Positions 21,298-31,767 of a stretch of 64,000 bases of DNA are shown here, one piece after another (the first letter of the stretch is position 1; each line of letters opens with the position of its first letter). Both the position numbers and the translations under genes were made by a program. The notes below the pieces were generated by a model. That model ran no database searches and was not told where the DNA came from. It saw only the letters and a list, made by a program, of their open reading frames with translations. The stretch comes from Phanerodontia chrysosporium (lineage: Eukaryota; Basidiomycota; Agaricomycetes; Polyporales; Phanerochaetaceae), in NCBI GenBank assembly GCA_001910725.1, contig MJGA01000007.1, positions 620,001-684,000 on the forward strand, read 5' to 3'.

Positions 21298-24200
21298 ATG
21301 ACAGACAGGCAGCGCATGACGAAGAAGAGCAAGCTCGAATCCCTCGCCGAGCTGAAACGCGCGAGAGCGGGCGGGAGAAGAACCTACAAGGTGGGCTTCA
21401 CACAGTGCTCGACGCGCCGCGTGTACTGAAGGATTCGCGCGCGTGCACAGGTTGACGAGGACGATGCGCTCTACGATGAGGTTACGGAGGAACAGTACAA
21501 GGCCATCGTCCGCGGCAGGCTGGCGCAGGACGACTTTGTGGTCGACGATGGCATCGGCGGCTACATGGACAACGGCATGGACGATTTTGACGAGGCGGGC
21601 AAGTACGCGGAGAGTGATGAGGAAGACACGAAGAAATGTGAGTTGATTTACATGCGTCAGACGCGTCTCTTACCTCTATATAGCCAAGAAGAAGGAAGCA
21701 AAGCCAAAAGCAAAGAGCAAGGCGAAGCCGCAGCCACCACCGCCTGCCGCACCCTCGATATCTGCGTACCGCGCTCGTCACACCGAAGTTCAGGAAGAGG
21801 ACTTCCTGGGCTCTCTTCTGGGCGAGATGGATAACATAGTTCCGAAGGCCCCCACTACAACGCGGAAGCGGAAACCGGAGTTCGACGCGTCTAATGGGAA
21901 TTCGAGCAGCAGGCCAAAGACGCGGACAGGAGGTTACGAGCGAGGCGTCCACCAAGTTGATGCAGATACATCGTCTGACGGTTTACTTGGCACTGGCTTT
22001 CCCAGTGCTCCCACAAGCGAAGACGAATTCGATGTCTTCAGCCCGAACAAGAAGATGAAGACTGAGGACGGTGGCGTCACCCCCGCGATCGAACGCATGG
22101 GCAAGTTCCATGTAGGGAGCAGCAGCGGAGACGAGGGCGACGCGAAGATGCAGGATAACTTTGACGACATCGACATGGATGCCTTCATGGAGATCGACGA
22201 GGACCTGTTGGACTCTCCTTCGAAACCTGCACCGAAGACTGTCAAGAAAGAAGAGCCGAGCCACGCCAAGTTTAAGCTGCCACAGGCGTCCAAGTCTGAG
22301 GAGAAGAAGAAATCTCTTGATGATACGCCCGCATGGCTATCGGTGTACGACTCTCTCACAGTCGCCAAGGACGATACCCTTGGCCCGGCAGCAGGGTCGT
22401 CCTCAAGGGCAAGCGGCTCCAAGGACGTCTCGGTATTGGAGGAGGACGGCTCGCTACGCTTCTTCTGGCTGGACTACCTAGAGCACGAAGGCAAGCTGTA
22501 CTTCATTGGCAAGACCCAGGACAAGAAGACAAAGTTGTGGCAGTCATGTTGTGTCACCGTCGAGAACCTGCAGAGGAATCTGTTTGTCCTGCCCCGGGAG
22601 CATCGCGTAGAGGAGGATCCGGAGACCGGCGAGTTGTACGAGACGGACGTGACGCCGTCGCTGCCAGACGTCTACGGCGACTTTGACCGCGTGCGCAAGA
22701 AGGCGGGAATCAAGAGCTTCAAAGCCAAGTTTGTCAAGCGGCGGTATGCCTTCGGTGAGAAGGACGTTCCGCGGACCGAGACGCAATGGCTGAAGGTCGT
22801 GTATGGCTTTGACGGTGAGCACTGAATGGTTTGCACAGAGGTGCAGAACCTGACTCGCAATGTGCAGAACCTCAAATATCACCGAACGTGTCAAGTCCCA
22901 ATTTTTCGCGTGTGTTCGGTACAAATACCAGCGCGTTCGAGCTCTTGGTCTTGAAGCGCAAGATTATGGGACCGTGCTGGATCCAGATCAAGAAGCCCGT
23001 TATGGAACACAAAGGCGTACGCCAAACGCTTCCTGTCTTTACTTTGCTCCTGACGACTTGTGAATAGGTCTCATGGTGCAAAGTCGAGGCTACCGTCAGC
23101 GATCCGAAGGACTTCAATCCTTTCCCTGAAACAGACTCGAACGCGCCGAAGGATGTGCCCCCGCTGACCGTTATGAGTCTCAGCATGCGTACCATCGTCA
23201 ACCACCAGGCAAACAATCGTGAAGTCGTCTGTGCCTCTGCCCGAATATGGTCGAACCGTGAGCTTCACACGTGTGAGGCATATGGTCGTACACTCATAGC
23301 ATTCGTGATGATCTAGTGCAACTCGAGGATCCAACGCCTCCCGAATCTCTGCCCTGCAGCGTCCACACATTCGTTCGCCCCTTAGATCGCTTCCCACCCA
23401 ACTTTGAGAACAGAGCGCGGATGAACGGGAAGGGTGTCATCCACCCCATGCAGTCGGAGCGTGTGCTGCTCAACAACTTGCTTGGTCAGCCTTTGCCTCT
23501 CTACGGGTATTCACGCATCTGAGTTGAATCTGCTTTACAGCGACCATCCATAAAGCAGATCCAGACGTGATCGTCGGTCACGACTTCGTGGGCGACACCC
23601 TGGACGTGCTCCTGCGCCGCATGCGTGACCTGAAGGCCGACCACTTCTCGCGTATTGGACGATTCAGGCGGTCAAAATGGCCGAATATCGGGCGGCAGGG
23701 CACGAACCTGAAATTTTTGAACGGCAGGCTGATGTGCGACCTCGCGAGTGACAGTGCGAAGGTAGGGTTCATATTGGCTTGATGCGTGCTTGAAGAAAGA
23801 CATTGATTCCTTTTGTTCGCAGGGTATGATCTCATCGACGACGTGGTCGCTAACGGAGATGTGCAAAACGCATTTGAAGAGCGACAGGCAGGATATAGAC
23901 CCAGACGATACTGCAAGCTACTTCGACGGAAGCTTGAGCAATCCCGACCGTCTACTCACCTTTGTCCGGCATTGCGAATTGGACGCGCATTACCAGATGG
24001 CGCTTGCTGCGAAGGTGCAGATCTTGCCTTTGACGAGGCAATTGACCAACTTGGCTGGTAATTCTTGGTAAGACTGGTCTCGATCTGCCTCGGATGTGGG
24101 CTTATGTTGGACATAGGAACAAGACATTGAATGGTGGTCGCGCCGAGCGGAACGAGTACATTCTGCTGCATGAGTTCCACCGCCTCAAGTACATCTGCCC

Positions 24201-26515
24201 CGACAAGCAGTGGGGTAAGAAGGCCGAGGCCATTGCCAAAGTCGAGAACGAGGACGCAGAGGGCGACGGTGGCAAGAAAGGCAAGGGCAAGAAGGATAAG
24301 TACAAGGGTGGTCTTGTGTTCGAGCCCAAACGTGGCCTGTGGGACAAGTTCATCCTCGTCATGGATTTTAACTCGCTATACCCGAGTATCATCCAGGAGT
24401 ACAATATTGATTTTACGACGGTGGAGCCCACAGAAGACGAGGTGAGCAATGAACTTGCTGAACCGGTGACTCTTGCTGACCTCCTGCAGGATGGTGAAGA
24501 GAAGATCCCTGATGTTCCTAGCCAAGAAGTTGGGCAGGGCGTACTTCCGCGACTTATTGCCACGCTTGTCAACCGTCGTCGCCAGGTCAAGAGCCTCATG
24601 AAAGATCGCAAGGCGACGCAGGCCCAGCTGTTGCAGTGGGACATCAAGCAGATGGCGTTGAAGCTGACGGCGAATAGTATGTACGGCTGTCTCGGCTTCG
24701 AGTACTCGCGGTTCTATGCCCGACCGCTCGCTGCTCTGACGACGTACAAGGGTCGTGAAATCCTCACACACACCCGCGAGCTCGCAGAGAGCTTGCAGCT
24801 CGACGTAAGTCGCTTCAAAGGATTATGCTCAACTCGCTGACGAAGAAACAGGTCGTTTACGGAGACACCGACTCCGTCTTCGTGAACTCCAACGTGACAG
24901 ACCTCGCAGAAGCCCTCAAGATCTCGGCCGAGTTCAAGAAGGCGGTCAACGATCGTTACAAGCTGCTCGAGATCGATCTAGATGGCGTCTTCCAGCGGCT
25001 GCTTCTCCTCCAAAAGAAGAAGTATGCTGCCGTCAAGGTGGAGGATGGCGGTCGAACGAGCGTGGAGGTCAAGGGTCTCGACATGAAACGCCGCGAGTAC
25101 TGTGCGCTGTCAAAGGCGGTGTCGCAGTATGTGCTCGAGCAGATCCTCTCCGGCGAGGCCACGGAGACAGTCGTCGAGAACATCCACGAGTACCTCTCGA
25201 CCATGAGCAGCGACGTCCGCGCAGGGAAGGTCAAGTTGGACGAGTTCATCATCTTCAAGGTGAGGATGAACTCCCGTCATTCAACGAACTCACGTTGATT
25301 CGGCATTATCAGCGACTGGGCAAGAACCCCGAGGACTACCCCGACGCGAAGAGCCAGCCACATGTGCAGGTGGCGCTGCGGATGAAGGCGAAGGGTGGCA
25401 CCGCGCGCTCGGGCGACGTCATCCCCTACATCTTCTGTCTAGGTGAGGGCGGCGAGGCTTCGAAGAGTGCGCAGGCCGAGCGCGCGAAACACCCGGACGA
25501 GATCAGGCGGGCGGGCAGTGACCTGCGGATTGGTGAGCGTGGTCCTGGCGTAGCGTTCGGCCGTCGCTCACGCGCAGCGCCAGACTATGAATACTATCTC
25601 TCACAGCAGATCCTCCCGCCGATCGAGCGGCTGTGCGAGCCCATCGAGGGCACGGACCGCGCGCGGCTCGCAGAGTGCCTCGGTGCGCCCCCCCTTTCTT
25701 CCTGCTCGCGCACCTGTTACACGAGTGCTGACGTCCCGCTGCGGCATGACCCAGGGCTCGACCCAAGCAGGTACCGCAGCGCGACGGGCGCAGAGGCCGA
25801 CGCCCGCCACTTTGGGTCGCTCGACTCGCTCATGTCCGACGCAGAGCGGTTCAAGGACGCCGAGCCGCTGCTCGTGCGCTGCCGCGCGTGCCAGGCGCAG
25901 AGCGCGTTCGCACCCGTTTCGGACCGCAGCGTGCGCACCTCCCCGTTTCTCTCCCGCCCGTCGCTGCGACCGCTGACGCGAGATGGGTCACACAGGCGTC
26001 GATGCTCGCGCCACAAGGCGTGCGCTGCCCGGCGTGCGGCGCCGCGATCGCGGCCGCGAGCGTCCAGGCACAGCTCGAGGCGCAGATCCGCGCACACATC
26101 GCGCGCTACTACGAGGGCTGGACGGTCTGCGACGACGCGACGTGCGGGCAGCGCACGCGCATGATGGGCGTGTACGGCCGGCGCTGCCTGCGCCCCGCGT
26201 GCCAGGGCAGCGTCGCGTTCGAGGTGCGCACCCTGTCCTCCTCCTCCGCCGAGGATATTGGCACTGACGTGCTTGCCTTTGCAGTACTCGGACGCGCGCA
26301 TCTACAACCAGCTGCGCTATTTTGCGCACGTGTTCGACGTCGAGAAGGCGCTGAAGGGCGCGCCGAGCGTGCGCGCGCGCGAGGAGCTCGAGGGCATCCG
26401 CGTCACACAGGCGGTGCTCCTCGACACGGCGCGCGCGACTGTCGACAAATACCTGGCCCAGTGCGGGCGCCGCTGGGTCGACCTCGACGCGCTGTTTTCG
26501 GTCATACGCATCTGA
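21298..26515 (+). CDS. POL1: DNA polymerase alpha catalytic subunit
   Basis: Family B replicative polymerase that extends RNA primers with primase. The N-terminus ([20 protein letters not shown]) is acidic and Lys-rich, including [16 protein letters not shown], a helical region resembling the conserved N-terminal pol alpha motif. An inactive exonuclease-like domain covers [20 protein letters not shown] and [19 protein letters not shown]. Polymerase motifs: [12 protein letters not shown] (24364-24396); [14 protein letters not shown] (24661-24699); C, YGDTDSVF with the catalytic aspartates (24858-24881). Next come [13 protein letters not shown] and two C-terminal cysteine modules: CRAC near 25880 with CPAC near 26026, then CDDATC and CLRPAC near 26128-26206, the zinc and Fe-S-like sites of B-family polymerases. 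It ends [12 protein letters not shown]. Roughly ten or more introns; no frame repair needed where I checked. Confidence 0.95.
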
Positions 26516-26661
26516 GCGGGATATTCCAGGCGTGGGATCCGGTCGTGCTGTCAGGCTCTCTATCTATCGTGCTTTCGTGTGTCGTGTATGATACCTCTAC
26601 TGTATGAATTACCACAAGCGGAAAATGAAGCATATATGTATTGCATTCTGTGCCAGGCGAG
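26516..26661. other. Very short convergent spacer, POL1 / flavin reductase-like gene
   Basis: About 146 bp between two converging stop codons, so the two mRNA 3' ends probably overlap. AT-rich in its middle. Confidence 0.45.
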
Positions 26662-27375
26662 CTATGAGTTTGGCTTTGGGGGTGGGACGGGAGCGGGCAG
26701 GTCGATCGTGGTCGCGTACGCGCGTCGGTGATATAGCAAAGGCGACTTTGACGGGTCCTCGGAAACCTTTTCGACGCGGGTGACGCGTGCAATGAACAGC
26801 TCGCTCGCGACGCCCTCGCCGTCCCACTGCACGTCCCCGGGGTGCTCGCCGCGGAGGAGCGCGGGGAGGTCGTGGAGGGGCCAGGGCGGCGCGACGAGGA
26901 CGCAGGAGAGGGCGCCGAGGGCGCCGTCGAGAACGGGGAGGCCCTCGCGCGTGAGGCGGTGCGGGACGCCCGCGAACGGCGCGGGGTGCAGGTCCGGGCG
27001 CGAGAAGCGCACGGCGAGCGGCGCCTGCGCCGCGGCGAGGACGTTCACGACGAGGCGCGCGGGCGGCGCGCGCAGCGCGGCGGCCATGCGCGACGGGAGG
27101 CGCAGCGAGAAGGCGACGAGCGGGGCGGGGTCCATCGCGATCGAGCTGAAGGACGAGAGCGTCGCGCCGTGGAAGCGCGTGTGCGCCGCAGCGTCCGCGG
27201 AGGAGGGGCGGTGCGCGTCGGGCATGAGCGCGGTGACGATCGCGACGGGCTGTGCGGTCTCGCGCAGCAGCGCGCGGAGGTCGTGCCGCACGGCGTCGTC
27301 GCCCGAGAGAGTGCTGTGTGTGCGCCGCGCGGGGCACGCGAGACGTGCTAGTGCGGAGACACGGCGTGACAGCAT
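26662..27375 (-). CDS. Flavin reductase-like FMN-binding domain protein
   Basis: A single-exon 237-residue protein. The N-terminus MLSRRVSALARLACPARRTH is Arg/Ser-rich and lacks acidic residues, like a mitochondrial targeting peptide. The split-barrel flavin-reductase domain runs from about residue 30 to 220: LRETAQPVAIVTALMP, then HGATLSSFSSIAMDPAPLVAF, SRLVVNVL-type strand (ARLVVNVLAAAQ), and FIARVTRVEKVS near the end. The family (Pfam Flavin_Reduct) reduces or binds FMN; its partner is not visible here. Codon third positions are strongly G/C, so long antisense frames appear opposite it and are shadows. It converges on POL1. Confidence 0.87.
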   Translation of the reverse strand: MLSRRVSALARLACPARRTHSTLSGDDAVRHDLRALLRETAQPVAIVTALMPDAHRPSSADAAAHTRFHGATLSSFSSIAMDPAPLVAFSLRLPSRMAAALRAPPARLVVNVLAAAQAPLAVRFSRPDLHPAPFAGVPHRLTREGLPVLDGALGALSCVLVAPPWPLHDLPALLRGEHPGDVQWDGEGVASELFIARVTRVEKVSEDPSKSPLLYHRRAYATTIDLPAPVPPPKPNS

Positions 27376-28709
27376 CTGTCCTGGGCGTCACGGGACAGTT
27401 GTCGGGTTCGCTGAGAGGCTGTGATCCCAAGGTGTGGAGATGAATGTGTTGAGTATTTTGTGAGGACGCATCCAGGACGAGACATACCTGAGGTTGGAGA
27501 AGGGCGTATGTACGGTCGTCGAGACCAGCTCCGAGGCGGGTGGGGCATTGCGGTTTGGCGCCCGTTGTTGTTTGGCCGTGTTAGGATCGCAAGGCGTTGG
27601 ACAACAATGCCAAACAAGGAATTTCCAAGCTTTCGAGGGACTTCCTGGTTGGCGTTCGGCTGGACGTTTTAGCCACTGTGAGTGGCGTCGAGATGGCTGC
27701 CCGTGGCTGGTGCGTCTACGCGGAGGGATTGAGCCGAACGATGTGCTCGCAAGCAGGGCGGAATGGAGCTCCCGTAATGACTCCGCCGGACGCTTGCCAA
27801 TGGTGCCACTCTGGTCATGAGTCCCGTTCCCCAAGGGGCAATTCAGTGCGACTGCAGCATGCTCAGGCTCGTCCGCCCTCGTCGTAGCACTCGAGCACGC
27901 CGTTCCTCGTGTTCGGCGCCCAGTCGTCATCAGCAGCACGCGATGCCGACGACGGTGTGATGTCTGGGAGCTGTTTGGGCTCTCGCCTGGCGCACGGCAG
28001 CGGCGACCGCAGCCGGCAATCGCGCGGAACTGATCCTGACCCTGTGTGCTGCTCAATGTCCGTGGCCTGCTTCTTTATAGCGCCAGCTGCAAGGGGCCTT
28101 GCCGCATTCATCTGGGAGATGTCTCGCAGAACCGCCGAGGACCATGACTGTAGGACCCCGAGAGCTAGCCTCCACTCCTACAGCGAAGCATAGGAAAGGC
28201 TTACACAATAAATAGAACAACAGTAGTCATGGCTGTAACTAGTCTCCCAGCAGGCCTCACCCGCATGTGTAGCAAGTCACGTGCAATGGCCAAACATCAT
28301 ATTCCAGAGGTTGTACACGTCGATTCTAGCTAGCAATACTCCACTACTGCTCTATGATTGTGTATTTTCTGCATTTTCTCGCGATGCAGTGTAAACTTCT
28401 CGGGCGGCGTGCACCAAAAGACCCCGGAGACCCTGTTTCTCCGGTCGAACAAAGTCAGTGGCTGCTTGTCCGAAAGCGGTAACCGACTAGGAACAGTGGC
28501 CGCGCCATCACTCGGCCGAGGGCTGCGATTGGCTGGCGGGTGCGGATGAAGAGTTGTGCCGGCCGCCGCTCGACTCGTCCAATTTCTCCCAGGGCGAGTT
28601 TATAATCCATGCGCGAGTAATATTATCGCGCTCCCAAAAGTGGGCTCCTGCTCCGCGCCACGCCTGACTCACCCTCCTCTCTCCCGCTGCCCGCCACCAC
28701 GCCGCCGCG
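27376..28709. promoter_or_regulatory. Divergent promoter region between flavin reductase-like gene and DHA1 transporter
   Basis: About 1.3 kb without a recognisable gene. TATAAT at 28601-28606 lies about 105 bp before the DHA1 ATG. A TCACGTG motif (E-box/CACGTG core) lies near 28278. A 222-codon open frame on the minus strand (27388-28056) has random-looking composition and is not called. Confidence 0.45.
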
Positions 28710-31140
28710 ATGCTCTCCAGGTGCCCCACGGGCGACGCCACGCTCGCAGAGCCCGACGAGCACGTCCGCATCGTCCGCGCCGACTCCGTCTCCAGCAGGA
28801 TCGACCCGCGCATCGCGCCCGCGGACCGCGCGAACGAGGACGAGCTCGACACGCCCTACCTCAGGCAGCTCTCCGACTACGTCCACCACCGCGAGCACAC
28901 TGCCGTGGACGACGTCGAACGCGGCAAGTCCGAGCCCGAGAGCGATGGCCCGCTATACGTAGGTCGCACGTCGCCTGTTCCTCGATCTGGACACGCTGTC
29001 TTACCTTCTGTCCTAGGTCGAGTTTGAAAAAGGCGATCCGCGAGACCCGGTAAACTTCACTCACAGACGAAAATGGATGATCACAGGTTGCGCTGTATTT
29101 TTTACGGCCCTCGCAGGTAACGTCTCGTTCTGTTTATCCCTTGCCATCGCGTCGCAGAGCCTCTGCGGCTCGAGCGCGGTGCTGAGCACGGGGTTATGCA
29201 TCCCCGGCATATCGCGGGGCACAGGTGCGGCGCGCTGTGTTACGTCGGCGTTCAGTGCACCGTCTGTTGCAGGCTCCCAGCCGCCTCGCCCCGCGTATGT
29301 TCGGCACAGCACGGCTCGTACCACAGCACCGCTCTGCAGTCGCCGTTCGCGCCGTGACAATGGGACCTCAACCAACTGACGGCGCGTCTTCCAGCCGCAA
29401 ACGCGTCGACGTACAACATGGGTTTCCAGGGATGGTCAAGGACCTGAACTGCACGCAGTTCCAGGCGACGATCGGCCTCTCGATGTACACCCTCGGCTTC
29501 GCGATCACGCCGCTCCTGACGGCGTCCTTCAGCGAGGAGTTCGGGCGGCAGCCGCTGTACATCGTCTCCGCGGTCGGCTTCGGGCTCATGCACCTCATGG
29601 TCGCGCTGTACGTCGCGCCTCGCCCCTGCGCGTTCTCCCATCGGTATGCTGACCTGCGTGCCCGCAGCGCGAACAACATCCACACGGTACAGGTCGCGCG
29701 GTTCTTCTCCGGCGCGTTCGGCTCGACGGGCTCGACGATGGTCGGCGGGAGCATCGCGGACATCTGGATGCCGCACGAGCGCGGGCTCCCGATGGCCATC
29801 TTCTCGCTCGCCGCCGTCGGCTGCACGGGCCTCGGGCCCGTCGCGGCGGGCTGGATCGAGATGGCCCCGCACCTTGGCTGGCGCTGGATCCAGTGGATCC
29901 ACTTCATGTGCGTCGTCCACCCCCCCCTCTCCGCCTTGCGTCGATCGTGGACGCTGACGAGCGGTGCGCAGCGTGACGATGGCGTTCGCGGCGTGCATTC
30001 CGTTTCTGATGAAGGAGACGCGCTCCGCGGTCGTGCTCACGCGCATCGCGCGGCGGCTGCGCAAGAAGACGGGCGACCACCGCTACCGCGCGCGCGTCGA
30101 GGACGAGCGCGCGAGCCTCCGCACGCTCGTCTGGATCTCGTGCACGCGCCCCGTGTATCTCATGGTCACCGAACCCGTCGTCGCAAGCTTTAGCGTGCGT
30201 GATCTCCACTTCCTAGATGATCGTGAAGGTCCTGACGCATCGCGCAGATATGGGTTGGCTTCGCGTGGGGTGTGCTCTACGTCCTCATCGAGTCGATCGG
30301 CCCGATTTTCAGGAACCTGCATCACTTCAACAATGGCGAGGTCGGCGTCGTCTTCGTTACCTTCTTGTAAGTCTATCTGCACAATATTCTGCAGTAGGCG
30401 TTTCTCACCTAGCGCTTTGCAGCATCGGCTCCATGTTCGGCTGCGTCGGGCAGCACTACCAGGAAAAGCTTTACCAGTATGCTCCCGTCCGTCTCTCTCC
30501 GACTTTCCCTTGACAGCGGATGCCCTTGCAGGAAACACCAGCCGACACGTGGGCCCGAAGCACGGCTGTACATGGCTATGCTCGCGGGCATCGTGTTCAC
30601 CGGCGCGCTCTTCATCTACGCGTGGTGCAGCTTCGCGAACGTGCACTGGATCTCGCTATGCATCGCTATCGTCGTATGTCGCCCTCCCTGAGCGTCCCCC
30701 GGCGGAAACTGATCGCGCGCCGCAGCTCGTCGAGTTCGCGTCCTTCACGATCTACCTCGCGGTGTTCACGTACCTCGCAGACTGGTGCGCCCCTCCCCGT
30801 TCCCTCCATGTGTTGTCCGCCGGCGCTGACAGCGCGCGCAGCTACGGCACGTTCGCGTCGTCCGCGCTCGCGGGGCAGAGCCTCTCGCGGAACCTCTTCG
30901 GCATGGCGTTCCCGCTCTTCACGACGCAGATGTACGCGAGTCTGACGTACCACTGGGCGAACACGCTCTTCGGCCTCCTCGCGCTCGTCATGAGCCCCGT
31001 GCCCTTCGTGCGTCTCGCCTCTCCGCCGTCTCAGACACAAAAGAGCGCCTTGACTGACGTTCGGACAGCTGCTCTTCTGGAAAGGCCCTGCGCTTCGCGC
31101 GCGCAGTAAGTTCGCGGTGTCGAACCTGCAGAAAGCCTGA
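28710..31140 (+). CDS. MFS transporter, DHA1 family (polyamine/drug H+ antiporter-like)
   Basis: 12-TM drug:H+ antiporter of the TPO/FLU1-like DHA1 group, expected in the plasma membrane. A long acidic cytoplasmic N-terminus (residues 1-85) is followed by VEFEKGDPRDPVNF and RRKWMITGCAVFFTALAG (TM1), a hallmark order in this family. Further landmarks are YNMGFPGMVKDLNCTQFQAT, TPLLTASFSEEFGRQPLYIV, ARFFSGAFGSTGSTMVGGSI and DIWMPHERGLPMAIF, then LPPVAAGWI-like GLGPVAAGWIEMAPHLGWRW. It ends KFAVSNLQKA. Exon 1 is 28710-28958 and exon 2 is 29017-29118. The second intron (29119-29388, about 270 nt) is unusually long for this locus. About seven more short introns follow. Substrate unknown. Confidence 0.9.
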
Positions 31141-31767
31141 GCGACGGGCCTGTTCTGATGACTGCACGACCTGTTTCACGCCTTTTGAATCTGCGACTGC
31201 CCATGATTATTATGTCTTGTCAAGAACCGACGCGAGAAACGCCCCATTCCTCCACGTGCACACGAACTTTTCCCCTAAAACTTCACAGCATTCTTGCATT
31301 CTCGCCATACATACGCATATGTACATTCTCGCATAGACCGCCCACGCACGCAGCATAGTCCTATCATACTCTCCGTCCTGCCTGTTTCATAATGCCATTC
31401 TGTGCATAGTGTCGCATGGTGCCTGCTTGGGCTGCATCACTTTGTTTCTCATCTTTCTTTCTTCCCTAGGGACGCAGCTGGGATCTGTAGCCATAATTCA
31501 GCTCGCTTGGATATAGTCGTTTTGGCTTAGGTGTTCGTACAGGTGTCCGTCTGTTCCGCGAGTGGGCACACAAGAGGATGTCATCACGACAGCTTGGCGC
31601 TATCGGCGCATGGAGCGAACCTGGCCACTGCACAATATGTGCAATCTTCCAAAATTTTAGTGTCGAATGTATGAAAGTCGGTCCGGGCGACTCACCAGGA
31701 GCATTTCGTTGAGCCATAAATAACAATAAATTACAGCAGCCTTGTAGTACGGGCTTTGGAACGCTAT
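31141..31767. other. Convergent 3' region between DHA1 transporter and the low-complexity protein
   Basis: About 630 bp, pyrimidine-rich in part. No gene recognised. Confidence 0.5.

Noticed and set aside
21298..26515. Programmed ribosomal frameshifting in POL1
   Set aside because: All frame changes that I examined in POL1 coincide with GT..AG introns that rebuild family motifs, so no frameshift is needed.
26842..27351. Long plus-strand open frames opposite the flavin reductase-like gene
   Set aside because: Shadow of strong G/C third-position bias on the minus strand; the minus frame has a clear family domain.
27388..28056. 222-codon minus-strand open frame in the 27.4-28.7 kb promoter region
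   Set aside because: Low-information Arg/Ser/Thr-rich sequence with no motif; overlaps the likely promoter of two genes.
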